A stretch of 64,000 nt of DNA, taken from positions 558,001 through 622,000 of the forward strand of contig JAPVLO010000320.1 in NCBI GenBank assembly GCA_027257055.1, given 5' to 3'. The notes beneath the pieces are model-generated. The model was not told the DNA's origin. It made no database searches and saw only the letters and a program-made list of their open reading frames with translations. Origin of the DNA: Cephalopachus bancanus (lineage: Eukaryota; Chordata; Mammalia; Primates; Tarsiidae). Of this stretch, positions 48,536 to 61,814 are shown piece after piece; the stretch's first letter is position 1; each line of letters opens with the position of its first letter. The translations under genes and the position numbers were made by a program.

Positions 48536-49195
48536 ATATTTTTTAAAATTATTATAAAGATGTGGGATACAATTCAGGGTTAGGTACACAAACATTGATT
48601 ATGCAGGTACCCTTGTTGATGAGGTATGCCCCTCCCTCCCCTAGCAGTTTCCCTCAACTGCCAATCCCACCCCTCCCCTGACAGTTTCCCATTACTGCCA
48701 AACACTTTCTTATAGTATTATAATTGTTCAAGGTCCGCTTATGAGTGAGAACATATGGTACTCTGTTCTTTGTTTCTGTGATGGATCACTGAGCATGATC
48801 GACTCCAAATCCATCCAAGTTGCTGCGAAGTCCATATATTTGTCCTTCTTTATGGCTGCATAATATTCTATTGTGTATATGTACCACATTTTCTTTATCC
48901 AGTTCAGCTTCGATGGGTGACATGATTGGTTCCATGTTTTTGCTATTGTGAATAGAGCTGCAACAAACATACGTGTGCGGGCATCTTTTTTGTAGAATGA
49001 TTTGAGTTCTTTCGGGTATATTCCCAATAGGGGAATTCCTGGGTCACATGGAAGGTCAATTTCTAGTTCTTTCAGAAATTGTCACACTGTCTTCCAAAGA
49101 GGTTGCACTAGTTTGCATTTTCACCAGCAGTGTAGAAGTGTTTCTTTTTTCCACATCCTCGCTAGCATCTGTTGTTGCTTGTTTTATTAATAATA
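48536..49195 (-). mobile_element. L1 3' fragment, reversed
   Basis: The minus strand reads IYTIEYYAAIKKDKYMDF, the ORF2 C-terminal signature, then the 3' UTR. The same 3' end type as at 7556, in the other orientation. Confidence 0.92.
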
Positions 49196-50315
49196 GAAGC
49201 ACCATATTTAATACTCACTTTTACATCCATCCAGTTGCCTGGCCCAGAGACACCCTCGCACCTGGCGGGCCCTCAAATACCAGGTGACACACATCGTAAC
49301 AAGGGTCTGCCGTCTTCTCTCACAGCTATCTCTCTGACTATCCCATCTTCTTTTAAAGTTGTATTTCTAATCTACTTTCACCGAGTTATTCTATCAAATG
49401 TATTCGATTTCTGCATATGTGACGTAGCAATAGGTTCTGAGTGAGGGACTATTTAATAAAAGATGTAAACTTTGTACATAGATTTGGAGACACATCATCT
49501 TGCCCACTCTCTGGTGCTCAGTTGGGTTAGTTCTATTCAGCTGACACTGGCAAACAGATACGTCATGAAACGCTGAGGTGTGACTGTCCTTCCAAACCTC
49601 TAGATGCCATAAAGGGACTATCATTTTGGCATCAGACTGCCAGACTTGAGCCTTGATTCTTCTTTATCTTGTCAACTGCACATCCAGCAGCAAACGACCT
49701 CATCTCATCTGTGAAGCGGCGGTAATAGCTACCTCTCTTGAGTCACGAGGACTATATGAAAGCATCTGGCATAAAGCATGTGCTTTGCAAGATCAGAATC
49801 TACGGCATAAGGAAAAAAAATTCCCACAGACATCAATTAGAGTCATTGGTCTCTGCCATTTGATAAACAGCTTTAAGAACATAAAGTCCTTGGGGCTAGA
49901 CCTACTTCCTCTCATTCCAAGTCTTTAAAACTGTTCCACTTATCCTGCCCCCAAAAGGCAGTTCCCAGGACCCCTGTAAGTGTTCCTCTCACTCTCATTA
50001 AAGGAGAACTGTATTTGGACGTTTTATCATCCTTCATCTGTTACCTTGCCTTCTGAACCTGGAAGCTTGGTAGGAGCCCAGGGCCATTTGTGCCTGAGTG
50101 TGGCAGGATGAATATTCACACACATAATCATTCATTATTAACTCCTGATCGAAGAGACTGTCAAGGTGCTTCTTCCAATAAATGTTACCGTGGAGTTCTC
50201 GAGGTAGGGGGAGGGTCTTGGAAAGTCAGATTCTAGAGAGCTTTTGCATCCCGAAAGACCCAGTCTTTCTGCAACAAGTATAATTTATGTTGTTATCGCT
50301 GCCTCCATCTGTTCT

Positions 50316-50616
50316 TTTTTTTTTTTTTTTTTTTTTTAGTTGGAGTCTCATCTGTCACCCAGGTTGGAGTGCAGTGGCATGCTCACAGCCACCAGTCTTG
50401 ACTTGCTGGGTTCAGGTGATCCTTCGGCCTTAGTCTTCCAAGTAGCTGGAACCACAGGCTTGCACCACCACACCGGCTAATTTTTTTTAATTTATTATAG
50501 AGATGAAGTCTCACCAAGTTGCCCAGGCTAGTCTCGAACTCCTGGGCTCAGGCAATCCTCTCGCCTCAGTCTTGCAAAGTGCTGGGATTATAGGTGTGAG
50601 CCACCGCACCGGGCCT
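50316..50616 (-). mobile_element. Alu dimer with 17-bp duplication
   Basis: gcctccatctgttcttt and gcctccatttgctcttt flank it. Confidence 0.95.
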
Positions 50617-52566
50617 CCATTTGCTCTTTATATGCAATCTTTTCTGGCCTGTGGCTGCAGCCTCTTTTTATTTCACTCTGTGCTAATTTCACTTTGACCT
50701 GTTCTTTAGTTAGTCTTTTTTGCTGATCGGTTTTTTTTGGGGATCTTAGAACAATTTCCACTGAATCAATCTTCATGTATTCTGGTATTCAAGAGGCAGA
50801 TGACAGGTGTTAAAAGCAGGTCTAAGGATGCTCCAAATCTGATTTGTGTTTATTTTTTATTCGTGCCGAATAGCAGAGAATTTAACTTTTAACCAAGAAG
50901 AGATCTGGTCTTTGCTCTCAGCCTCTGGGAAGTAATCTCAAGCCTCTGGAGTGTCATGTCTGACAGGAGAGTCTCTGCTTATCTGGGGCTTTGAGCCAAA
51001 GCAACAATGTGATTTGGGGTGGAGGCTTGACCTCCCGATAGACTAGAGACTGAGATCTGCCACGTGGGGAGAAGATCACGGCTCTGTAATGGACGCCCAG
51101 TAAAAACTCTGGACACAAAGGCTCAGGTAAACTTCCTGGCTGGCACAATTCCGAGCACAGCTGCCACACATCCAGGCTGGGAACCATGTCCTGACTCTGT
51201 GGGGAAAGGACAGTGGGAGCTCTGCATTTGATAATTCCCCAGACTCCATCCTACGTACCTTCTCTCGGCTGACTTTACTCTCTATCTGTTCCTGTAACGA
51301 ACAGTAACCAAAAGTACAACAGCTCCCAGTGAGTCACGCGAGTCCTGCTGGCATATTATCAAACCTGAGGGTGGTTTTGGGAATCCCTTGAACCTGCACT
51401 TGGTTCAGAAGGGCAGCTGCTCTCCTGTGGGGACTTTCCCCTCCAACTTCTCAGTTGGCCCTAGTTTCACACACGTACTCATCAAAAAGACTCTGATTAT
51501 GGGGGCAGGGAGTACTTTATTTGCTTCAATGTCCATTTTCTTCCAATATCTTTTTGCTGCTGCCATTTCTGGAGAGAAACTATGAGAATCAAACCAGAGG
51601 AAATGGTTTGACCGTAGGTCCAAGAATCTTTACATTCAAAGCTAACTGTGTAGTCAAGAATCAGACAGTAAGGACTGGAGCCAACTGGCATAGAACTAAG
51701 AAAACGTAAGTGCCGCACTGGACCTTGGAGTCTGAGTCAGAACACAGGAATTGATGTATCAAGCCATAAGAGCTTCAGTTTCTACCAGACAGGAAGCTTA
51801 GTGTCACACCCACTACCAGCTCAGGGTCCCTATCTCCACTTGACACACGGTAAGTCACTCTGAACCAACATGGCTAACAACCAGACCTGGCAAGGCCATG
51901 AGACCTGGGGGAAGGCATAAGGTGATGAGGTTTCTCCCAGGAGCAGGGAGTCGGTACGAAGATTACTGCCATTCTCTTCCATGGTTCTTATCCCAAATCC
52001 AAGGTCTCAGAGATGAGGAGCCTGATCAGAAAGGTATGATCAGAGATCTTGAGTCAAAATACCACTCAAATGCAAGAGTCTGCAGAATGGGTTTGAACTG
52101 AGCCGCTCCAAGGACTCCATCTGTCACTCTACCTCAGCGAATGTTCCATCCTCCCAAAGTCCATGTGAATGCAGATGATTCCCAAATCTGTACCTGGGAC
52201 TCCAAATTTCCAACAATCCATTATGCAGCTTGGATCTTTGTCCCTTCCAAATCTCATGTGGAAACAGATCTCCAGTGTTGGAGGTAGGGCCTAGTGGGAG
52301 GTGTGTGGGTCGTAGGGGTGGATTCCTCGTGAATGGTTCAGTGCCCTCCCCATGGTAATGAGTGAGTTCTTACTCTATTAGTCCATGACAGAGTTGGTTG
52401 TTTAAAAGAGCCTGACACTGCCTCCCTTCTCTTGTTCCCTCTCTCATCATGTGACACAGTGACTCCCCTGGTCTTCCACCATGAGTAAAAGTTTCCTGAG
52501 GCCTCACCAGAAGCTGAGCAGATGCTGGTGTCATGCTGCTTGCCTGCAGAACCATGAGCCAAATAC

Positions 52567-52636
52567 CCTTCCTTCCTTCCTTCCTTCCTCCCTTCCTTCC
52601 TTCCTTCCTTCCTTCCTTCCTTCCTTCCTTCCTTCC
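52567..52636. repeat. TTCC tetranucleotide repeat
   Basis: About seventeen units with one cctcc interruption. A likely polymorphic microsatellite. Confidence 0.95.
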
Positions 52637-52915
52637 AGCCAGAGTCTCACTCTGACGCCCAGGCTGGAGTGCAGTGGCACACTCATGGCCACTGCAGCCT
52701 CGACCTGCTGGGCTAGGGTGATCCTTCCATCTCAGCCTTCCAAGTAGCTGGAATTTCAGGCATGTGCCTCCCTGCCCGGCTAATTTTCTGATTTATTGTA
52801 GAGATGAGGTCTCACCAAGTTGCCCAGGCTGGCCTCGAACCCCTGGGCTCAGGTAATTCTCTTGTCTATGCCTCCCAAAGTGCTGGGATTACAAGCGTGA
52901 GCTGCCACAACCAGA
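52637..52915 (-). mobile_element. Alu dimer with TTCC microsatellite
   Basis: The tail position is occupied by a 70-nt TTCC repeat. Confidence 0.95.
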
Positions 52916-52984
52916 CAATTACTGAATATCTTAACAAACCTCTTGGCCTGCAGTAACCAGAATGGTTACCATTAAAGAGTCCTC

Positions 52985-53190
52985 ACTTTGGGCCTGTGCT
53001 AAACGCTTGATCTGAAAGAGCTTATTTACTCCCATACTTCCAATAACTCTGTTGTGACCATCCCCATCTTACAGATGAGGCAGCTGAAGCCCCCAAAGGT
53101 GGAGTAATTTGCCCTCATCGCAGAGACAGTATGTGGCAAGGATTGGTCTCATTGCAGGCCTGTGTGACCCCAGAACTATACCGCCTCTCC
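52985..53190 (-). mobile_element. MIR, reversed
   Basis: catccccatcttacagatgaggcagctgaagccc. Confidence 0.8.
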
Positions 53191-53695
53191 CGGGATGGAG
53201 GAGTCAGAGCACGGACCGGAAACAGGGACACCTCTGAAATGCAAGTGTCAGGGGACCATGGAAGGATCGCAGCTCCAGTCCAGGCAAATCATCAACAACC
53301 CGGACACCTCCAGGGACTGACAAGGGTGGCAGAGCCAGGGAATAAGGCAGAGAGGAGGCAGACAGAGCAGCTGGGGGACAGATGCTGGCCCTGGCGACAG
53401 GCGAGGGAGCCAGGCGCCCTCTGACACAAGCTATCTGTAAAAGCACTGGGAAGAGAAGCAGGCCTGATCCTTGGCAAGAGCCACCTGCTGCCTCCCACTT
53501 GGGTTCCCAGGCCAGGCTGGGCATGGCTTTTGCAAGTGCTGCTGAAAACTGTTTTCATGAGGTGAGTGAAGGCCTAGGGGCTTCCAGGTCCCAGGATGGG
53601 ACAGGAGACTGATAGGGGATGTCACCCAGAGGTCCATAAGGAGACAGTAGGCAGGGATGAGAGGAAGACCTCTACAGTCAAGAGTCAGCAGGAGG

Positions 53696-53984
53696 CTGGA
53701 CGCGGTGGCTCATGCCCACAATCCCAGCACTTTGGGAGGCTGAGGTGGGAGAATTCTTGAGCCCAGGAATTCGAGACCAGCCTAGGCAACATAACGAAAC
53801 CTCATCCCTACACACACAAAAGATAAAAAAATTAGTTGGGTGTGGTGGTCCGCGCCTGTAGTCCCAGCTTCTCAGGAAGTGAGGTGGGAGGATCCCTTGA
53901 GTTCACAAGGCTGTGGTGAGCCACAATCGTGCCACTGTACTCCACCCTGGACAACAGAGCGAGACCCGAACAACAACAAAAAAG
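53696..53984 (+). mobile_element. Alu dimer, older type
   Basis: Starts ggctggacgcggtggctcatg; tail broken into caacaacaa. Confidence 0.94.
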
Positions 53985-55607
53985 TCAGTAGGAGGTTGAC
54001 CAATGAGAAGCATGGTAAGAGGACAAGAGTCCCCTTCCTGAATGTCCTATTTCTACACCCACATCATTTCAACCCCACTCCCTGGTGTCAAATTCATCCC
54101 AGCCTGCTTTATACCTACTGAGTACGTGTGGACGTTTTGTTTCCTCTACCCAAGCCCTTTTTTGTTTCTTTTCACCCAAACTCCCTACTGGACCATCTTA
54201 AATGTATCCCCTGTCCAAGGAATTCCATTTGTGTCCGGCTAATTTCCAAACTTCCCAAGGGCATGGAGCATTTTGGGACTAGGCAGCCTTGGAAAGCGTC
54301 TTGTCCAAGTCCTTCATCCTTTACACGGGCTTCAAAGTCACCAGGACCTACCCACAGTCAGAAAGCAAGGTAGCCAACTGAGTTCACACCCGACCTTTCT
54401 GTTGCAATAAACTGCCTTTTGCCCTCCCCTAATGCACCTGGAAGGAACCTTTCTTTTCCTCCCTTCTCTCCACTTCTCATCACACACCCAGGGACTCGCT
54501 TGGTACCTGGAACACAGATGACTCTGAATGGACGTGTGCTTGCTCGGACTCAACGATCTCAGTTTAGCAGGAGAAAAATACTAACATTAATGCACAGTAA
54601 GGGATAAGAGGCTGATAGCGACCCTTCAATTCTTCTGAGGACACTATTTGTATCGTCAAACGACCTGGTGATGGCTTAGTGAAAAGGACCAAAATTAGTT
54701 GGTAGAAATGTGTAAGATACAGGATTATTTTGGCGCGAGAGAGCGCTCGCTTCCAAAGGTGCCTCAAATCCAGTCCAGTCCAGGTAGCACAAACACACGG
54801 TGAGTAGCATTTGTGTTCTATGTCAGTGCCACGCTGCAACCCCTAGAGGGAGCCCACGGCTCCCTTTCCTCCGCACCCTCCATTGGGGACAGGCTGGTTC
54901 ACAAAGTCATTTTTCTGGGCCAGGGGGCTGCAGGGAAGGTCTTTTTCTTTGGCTCATGCCTTAGGATTCTCTCTTCCCCAAATGTCCTCCAGCTTGTGAG
55001 TGGAACCTCCCCAGTTAGCCCAGAAGCGGGATGAGGTTAGCCTTAGAATGAAAGAGTTTGACCTTCTCCCCACCGCTTTGCTGGAAAGAATCACACTGCG
55101 TCGGGTCAGGGGGTAGAGCTGGCCCAGGAACGCAGAACCAAGAAGCGGCTACACCAGCGTTTAGTGCTGTGGCTGCTCAGGCCCGCCCTCAGCCTGAGGA
55201 CGAGGCAGCCCCTCCCCGGGGACCAACATCACCCAGCCTGGCCTCGTCCTCGGGCGTCTGCCTCGGCACCTGTCGCAGGTGGCAGAGACGGGAAGCAAGT
55301 CTGTTTCTGGGACGCTGGGCACCGACCATCGCCATCCCACATGACTCCATCTGCTCACCACACTCTGCGCCCGCTGCCAAAAGGGGGTTTGTGCCCTACT
55401 TCCTTTCCTCTCTGGTCCCAAGGGAGGGGTCATTCCCTCGCTTCAGTTTCTCCCTTCATTTCCTTCAAGAAAGAAAATTCCCACCCCCGCCGGAGCTGGA
55501 GCTGTCAGATGCGGCTCCTAGGCCAGCGGCAACAGCATGACCCTTAGGTCATTCAGAAGTGCAAATCTCAGACCCTGCCTCAGACCTACAAGCAGGAGTC
55601 AAACATT

Positions 55608-55903
55608 CTTTTTTTTTTTTTTTGAGTTGGAGCCTCACTCTGTCGCCCCGGCCAGAGTGCAGTGGCACGCTCATGGCCACCCCGGCATTGACCTGCTGGG
55701 CTGCGGCAATCCTCCCCTCTCAGCCTTCCGAGTAGCGGGAACTATAGGCACGTGTTACCACACCTGGCTAATTTTTTAATTTACTGTAGAGATACGGTCT
55801 TGCCAAGTTTCCCGGGCTAGTCTCAAACCCGTGGGCTCAGGCAATCCACTCGCCTCGGCCTCCCAAAGTGCTGGGATTACAGGCTGAGCCACTGAGCCCA
55901 GCC
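55608..55903 (-). mobile_element. Alu dimer with 13-bp duplication
   Basis: agtcaaacattct and agtcatacattct flank it. Confidence 0.95.
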
Positions 55904-56129
55904 CAGAGTCATACATTCTGACACTCTGGGTTGAGTCCAGCAGTCTTTCTTGACTGCAAGTGAATGACGCAGCTACAGTGTGAGAAGCACTGCCCTCCAG
56001 AGTGAAGGGGGCTGTCCTCCCTAAACTAACTGTGCCCAGGGAACCCCCAAATCAACATTTCCCAACTCCTAGAATACTTGGGCCTCTCTAGAGGCCAGGA
56101 TCATGCTAAACCCAATCTGATAACAACAG

Positions 56130-56345
56130 CTAACATCTACCAGCTTATTCCACGTAACCAGGGTGGTACCAAACACTTCACATACTTCTTACTCTAAGGT
56201 GGGTACAATGAACAAACCCATTCTACAGAGGAGATCATTCGGATGGAGAGAAAGAATAACTCATCCAAGGCTACAGAGCCAACCAGGTGGTGGGGGCAGG
56301 ATGTGGACACAGATCGATCGGCTTCCAAAGTCCCAGGTCTAAACC
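56130..56345 (-). mobile_element. MIR, reversed
   Basis: aaacacttcacatacttcttactctaaggtgggta and ggctacagagccaaccaggtgg. Confidence 0.75.
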
Positions 56346-57035
56346 GCAACACCAGGCACTAAACACGCAGGGGCCCTGAGTTACGGGCGAGGGTGGAGAG
56401 GTGGGCTTCCCACGGCTCCTCCGACCTCTTTGCACTCCTAGTCGACATCAGCCTTAGAAATTCTCTCCTGATCCTGCTCCCACAGCTGGCTGGGCCCACA
56501 CCCCAGGCTAAGCACCGCACACCCCTACTTTCCTTAGAGTGAGGTCACTCAGCCATCTGCAGTTCTCCATCACTCCCTCTGCTTCTCCAGCCCGGTCCTG
56601 CCTGGACAGGTCACAGCGATCCTCTGGGAAGTAGGGCTGAGCTCTGGGAAGCCCACCTCCCAGCCCATCTCGCCACTCACCCCCCACACCTGTAAGCCAC
56701 TTCAGTCCACATGAATGCAGAGTGCAGAGCACTGGCTCCTGTCACAGGGTTCTCTGCTCGGTCTAAGCTAACATAAAGTGTTGATCACTGTGGCGCCTCT
56801 ACCTGTCAGCTGAGGGCTTTGACCTCCACCCATCACAGAAGGGACAGGATCCGACTGTCCCGACCCCAAGAGGAAGCTGACGAATTCATACCCCTGTGAA
56901 TTCACACCCCCTGAGCAAAAGCACGAGGGCCGCCCGCTGTCTCCCTGTGGCCATGAACGCCTCCCCTACCTCGCCCCCACCTTCACCCCACACTCCCTAT
57001 GCCTCCCCCAGCGCGCAGGATCAGGGGGAGCGCAC

Positions 57036-57164
57036 CTGGTTTGCTTTCGTGTTGCGGGGTTTCCTGAGGGCTCGCAGGGCTACTGCTTGGGAGTTCCTTG
57101 CAGGAAGATGAAGCCCGGAGAGTCACTGCTCCCTTCCCGGTGCAGATTTTTGTAGGATCCATGT
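57036..57164 (-). CDS. SORBS1: SORBS1 exon, Ser-rich linker
   Basis: This 129-nt exon encodes DMDPTKICTGKGAVTLR, ASSSCKELPSSSPASP and QETPQHESKP. It matches the human linker with a few substitutions (Leu to Pro, Tyr-Arg to Cys-Lys, Arg to Pro). The acceptor is cttttcag|ACATGG and the donor is AACCAG|GTGCGC. It is phase 1-1 and holds 42 full codons. The protein segment is Ser/Pro rich and probably unstructured. It is followed by a 12 kb intron. Confidence 0.96.
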
Positions 57165-59135
57165 CTGAAAAGAAAAGACCCAGAAGAGAAGGCTGAAACC
57201 GAGACTCCTGAGGGAGGACCGTGGCAGTCAGTTAGCAAATTGCTCCAGCCGGGGAATGAGATGAACCAGGTTATGGCCTCGCAGGGTCGTCCGACCCTTG
57301 TGGCCAATGACAATGCATGTGTGAGTGACGGAGAGGGACACATCGCGTTTTCAGAGGCTGACCGTGTGCCATGAAGTTAGGGGAACGCGGAGGCAACAGT
57401 GAGTTCTGAGCAGATGGATGCGTTATAGTATCAGCTGAAAACATTTCCAAATGAATGCAGGTTTATTCCCACTATTAAATGACGTTTAGGCTGGTGAGCA
57501 GACTTCTGGCCAATTAGTAAGGCACAGTTCAAGAAAGGTTCACAAAAGATTTCTCAAGCTTCCAGACCATCCTTCTTGCTGAAGAGCCAGCTGGCAACGT
57601 GGGGAGTTGGGGGCAGGGGGTCTCTGGGAGGATCACTGCTCCTTGCAGTTGTCCAACGGGAAAAGGAAAAGCGAATCCCTTATGAACAGCGAGTCAAAAC
57701 CACGGAAAGCTGAGACCGCAATATACTCTGCCTGGCCAGAAAGCTCACGAGTTAGAACTTGAAGTTCCAACATGGCGAAAAAACGCACAGCAACAAAAAC
57801 AACTAGAAAGACAGAATCCTTCAATGAACAGTGTTTCCTGAGCCTTGGCGGTCTTCACAGGGTCCCACCCTCTCCTGTAGCTCCAGGAGGGCCAAATGAC
57901 AGACCCAGGTCAACTCCAAGAGGTCTCCTGAGAGGGATCTCACAAGACCCGGGTGCCCATCCTGCTGCAAAACCAGTAACGGGGTGGCAAGCAACTGGTG
58001 CAGCCCACACCATTCTAGAAGGCACACGTGCTGACTTTTTTTTTGATGTGCAGCTGAGCTAAGCTGAACTCCACCGTTGTTTTGTTTTGTTTGTTCCAGT
58101 TGCTCACAGCCTGGGTCCCTGACCTAAAATCGTCACAATTAGAATTACGGGTTAGAGTTAGGGCGCACGTTTGGGTGAGACGAGGGCTCAGCCATCCCCG
58201 TTTCCTGTGAGAGGGCAGAGAGAAGCAGAGCCTCATCCCTCTCTGCTTCCCACTGTAGCCACCCCCCTCCAGCAGCTCAGACAGACCACGAGTGCCAGAG
58301 AGCAGACCTGCCCCGTCAGCACCTCTTCCCTGCAAGCGAGGCACAAAGCTATAATGCGTGGCAGGGCAGGCAGTGGCCTGGCAGAGCACCTGACTCGTCC
58401 AACTCCATAGAGGGGCAAAGGGACTGATGTCACAAAACTACTGGAAAACCGGTTCCCTCATTGCAGACAGATAACACCAAGCCAGTCACAGGCTCCTGGA
58501 TGCACAGCCAGATGAGCCTCACTTCTGAAAGCGCCCATGGGGCAAGTCCCACCTGGGCCTCGCTCAGCTCACTTTGTACAGAAGGATGCTAGGATCTGGG
58601 GCTGACGTCTGAACTGTACCCCCTCCCCCAGACTCCCCCCCCAGAGGCGAGGCAGGAAGTGACTGTGGGCAAAGTCAAGAGGGGGCAGGGATGCTCCGGA
58701 AACGGCCCATGGAGCATCAGAGGGAGTCTAGGTTTGGCATCTAAGGCAGCTGCTTCAAATGTGGCTCAGTTCAGAAGTTCCCCGTGAGACCAGGTTAATC
58801 CTCAGGGAAGTGGAAACCCCTAGCAGGAGCCCAGAGGTCCATGCACCTCAGACCCCTCTCCAGTGATTGTCTAGCCTCTGGGCTGACCCTTCTCCTGAGG
58901 GGCGAGGCCTCTGTACCCAGCTCTTCCCTGCGTTCTCTGGCTCCCAGAAAAGCACACACAACAGACATCCACATTCACACACAGAGGAAGAAAGGAAACA
59001 CACCAAGGAAATGAGGGCGAATGCCTCCTGAACATGCAAGGGTTACGCCTCGGAGTATTTGTTAGAAGGAAAGAAGAAAGGAGGACCATGCGTGATCTGC
59101 GCGCCATGAAAAGAAACCAACCCAAGGAGAGATAC
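57165..59135 (-). other. SORBS1: SORBS1 intron, 2.0 kb
   Basis: No Alu is present across the whole interval, which is unusual here. I see no named repeat and no further exon. Confidence 0.85.
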
Positions 59136-59231
59136 CTGGAGGGACAACTAGGCCCGAAGCGTTTTTCACTGTCTTCACGGGAATTATTTTAACAGCAGAG
59201 ATAGAGCGCTTGCGCAAAGGGTTGGCAGTTG
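59136..59231 (-). CDS. SORBS1: SORBS1 exon, basic RSISAVKIIPVKTVK segment
   Basis: This 96-nt exon encodes ATANPLRKRSISAVK followed by IIPVKTVKNASGLVVPP. It is one of the best conserved N-terminal stretches of SORBS proteins. The acceptor is tgttttcag|CAACTG and the donor is TCCAG|GTATCTC. Phase is 1-1, so skipping keeps the frame. The RKRS run followed by Ser resembles a basophilic kinase site, but no such function is established from the sequence. The nearest 5' exon is 2.5 kb to the right. Confidence 0.96.
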
Positions 59232-61745
59232 CTGAAAACACAAAGGGGTAAATGGTGCATCCAGAGAGAACATTTGGGAAACACTCAGGCAGTTGAGGAA
59301 CTGGGCAGGAACAATAGGAGGAAGTGGCCACGAGAAGAGAACAATACGAACGGCAGGCGATGCAGCCATTAAAAATAACCCGCGTTCTCTCCTTGGAGTC
59401 CTAGGCCAAGACAAGGGAGCCCACCCTGACCATTACCCAAGTACAGTTGGTCAGTGTTTATCGGTGTCTCCTGCCAGGCCAGGAGCCTGCCAAGCTCTGG
59501 ACAAAGAGACTGAAAGAGACACAGATGGCTTGGTGAACGGAAAGGAGAGAGTGATCAGGATCCACGGGGCCCCAGGGAATGCTGGGGACAGGGCTCTGAG
59601 GAGGACCGCTGTGGCCACAGGCTCCAGATGAGAGTGAGAAGGAACAACCTCCAAATCATCACTGCTGGAGTCCTGTGCCCATTCTGGCAGTCACAGCCTT
59701 CTGGTCCCAAGCAAACCAGGACTCCCATCTGGCAGACTGCAGATGGTCTTGCTTAATCCCACCCTTGCCTGGGCCCGAGAAGTGCCAAGTGTCCACGTGC
59801 ATGCACACGGCTCTGGGAAGCACACAAGTGCAGCCCAGGGTCCCGACACCCTGCTGAGCTGCGGCAGAGGGGGGATATCTGTCTGGGAGGTGGTGATGGC
59901 TGCACGTGCGTATCTATGTGCGGGGTACCTGGCCTCCCAGCCCGCCCAGAGTCTGCGGTCTCTAGGGTGGGCACTTCTGTAATCCTTCTGTTCACATCAA
60001 GCCTGTTGTGGGGTGTCCCCCTGGTCCTCTCCCTTAAGGGTAGCATGTAAAGAGATAGGAGCTCTGTGCTAGGGTGCCAGAGTCACCCCAAAGAGCGACA
60101 CCCCAGGGTCCTGTGGTCCAGACCCACAGATGACAGGAAGTAGGTCTGTGTGGGAACAAGACCGTCACTGCAGAATCTGCATCGGGCTGGTGAGCCTGTC
60201 ACAGGGACAGGAGAGATGGCAGGAGGTACCCCTTCTGGTCCATCACGCTGCCACCTCAGAAGGCATGTGGCTGTCCCATGGTGTCGGACTGTGACGACGA
60301 GGTTGATGATGACAACATTGTGTGTATCCTACTCACTACTCCTACGGCCACCTGGGAGACTGGTGGGGTAGGAGATTCTGTAACTGCTTTCAGAGGAAGA
60401 GGTCAACAGCTCAGCGAACTGCTCAGGGTCACTCCGTCCTCAGTGGAGAGGCTGGGACTGGAGCTCAGTTGCCTTGGCACCTGACACCTCACAACCTCCC
60501 AGGCCAGCCCAGTGACCTTCAGGTCACACCTGCCCCCTTGTTCCCAGGCAAAAGTGAGTCTCACCGAGAAGAGAATGGGATCCACCTCTTTCTGCCACCC
60601 TCCCTCTATTCCTAAATGGGTTCACCGATGGTCCCACAGGTTTTAAACACATGGTGTCCCCACCCCTCCTGAGCTCCTCACTGGATGCTAAGCATGCAGC
60701 AGGACCCTTCCTGCCACTGAGGAACTCACCCCCACACCATCTGGGCCCCCATTCCCAAGTTCCTTCTGCTTTCTGGGTCTTCCTTCTCCGGCAGGCCCCA
60801 CCTGACATCACACTGTGCCTTGACTCAGAAGGAATACTTGGTTGAACCAGGTAGGAATTACACAGGCCAAAATGCCAAATTCTTTGACATCATTCTTTGA
60901 GAGATGTTGCATTTCGTTAACTGCCCAGTGCCAGGGCTCTTGCCCTTCCTCTCTGATAGATGAGCAGTCACTCAAATTCTGAATCTGAAGCAGGAGTAAA
61001 TATCACACATCGTCAAAGTCCCTCATTTTGTAGATAAGAGAACTCACACCCGCAAAGATAACGGACCGCCTGAGATGTCCCTGTCTGCAAATGGCGGAGC
61101 CAGGACTTGAACCCACGTCTCATCACTGCAGCTCGAGTGCCCCTTCACATGCACTGCAGAAGTGGCACTGGGAGCCCTGCTGCCTGGCTATTTGGGCAGC
61201 CATGTTGAGATCAAGATGAAAGCCTCCAGGGCAAACGGGAGCTCAACGGCCATCCTATCCATCATTCATTTCACATCTGAATTGTGAATCCTAAAATTTT
61301 TCAAAACTCAAACTATGAGGGGTTGTGCATGAAACGATGCTACTGAAATCATTTATTTTAATGATTTAGCTCTTGCCTCTGGGTCAAGACCATGGAGGTG
61401 CCACAGTTTATTACAGGTGACAATGCAAGGCCAGGTAAGGGATATTTCAGGCTGACAGATGCCATCTGTCCCAGGCATGGGATGCCTGGGTCCATGTATG
61501 TGTCCTGTCATCACAGAATCCCTGTGAGCTGGGGACAGTGTTTACAGATTTCCTCAAGGTGGGGGAATGGCAGTGTCTGGCTCCCGGTCTCATAAAATCG
61601 GTGTGGGGCACAGGTCCCCAGTTCATGGCCTGGTTAGGCCAATGATGTTCCCTCCAGGCAGGTGGGATGGCCCTGGCCCAACATACCCCGGATCTTCTAG
61701 AAATGCTTCCTGGTACCAAGCCAGGCTTTTCTCCAAGGGCCTTAC
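59232..61745 (-). other. SORBS1: SORBS1 intron, 2.5 kb
   Basis: Alu-free. Holds two decayed reverse MIR-like tracts near 60290-60470 and 61000-61140. The remainder shows nothing identifiable. Confidence 0.85.
61000..61140 (-). mobile_element. MIR, reversed
   Basis: cctcattttgtagataagagaactcac and gcggagccaggacttgaaccc. Confidence 0.75.
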
Positions 61746-61814
61746 CTTTGTCTTGCCCATCGCTGCCAGGTGCCAAGCCGTTCACCACAGCCTTGGAGGC
61801 GCCAACATCACATT
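61746..61814 (-). CDS. SORBS1: SORBS1 exon, near N terminus
   Basis: This 69-nt exon encodes CDVGASKAVVNGLAPGSDGQDK. It corresponds to the human N-terminal stretch just after the start Met-Ser-Ser. The acceptor is ttcttccag|AATGTG and the donor is CAAAG|GTAAGG. It completes a codon begun by one base upstream (G+AA, Glu) and leaves one base (G), so it is phase 1-1 and can be skipped in frame. The exon carrying the initiator Met is not in the 2.2 kb to its right. Differences from the human protein I recall (Asp-Gly-Gly to Asp-Val-Gly-Ala, Met to Val, Asn to Ser-Asp) are ordinary ortholog variation. Confidence 0.93.

Noticed and set aside
55058..55547. Overlapping open frames of 160, 127 and 90 aa in a GC-rich patch
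   Set aside because: Open frames in three registers point to base composition. No splice or start context, family match or CpG-island density convinced me of a coding exon or promoter.
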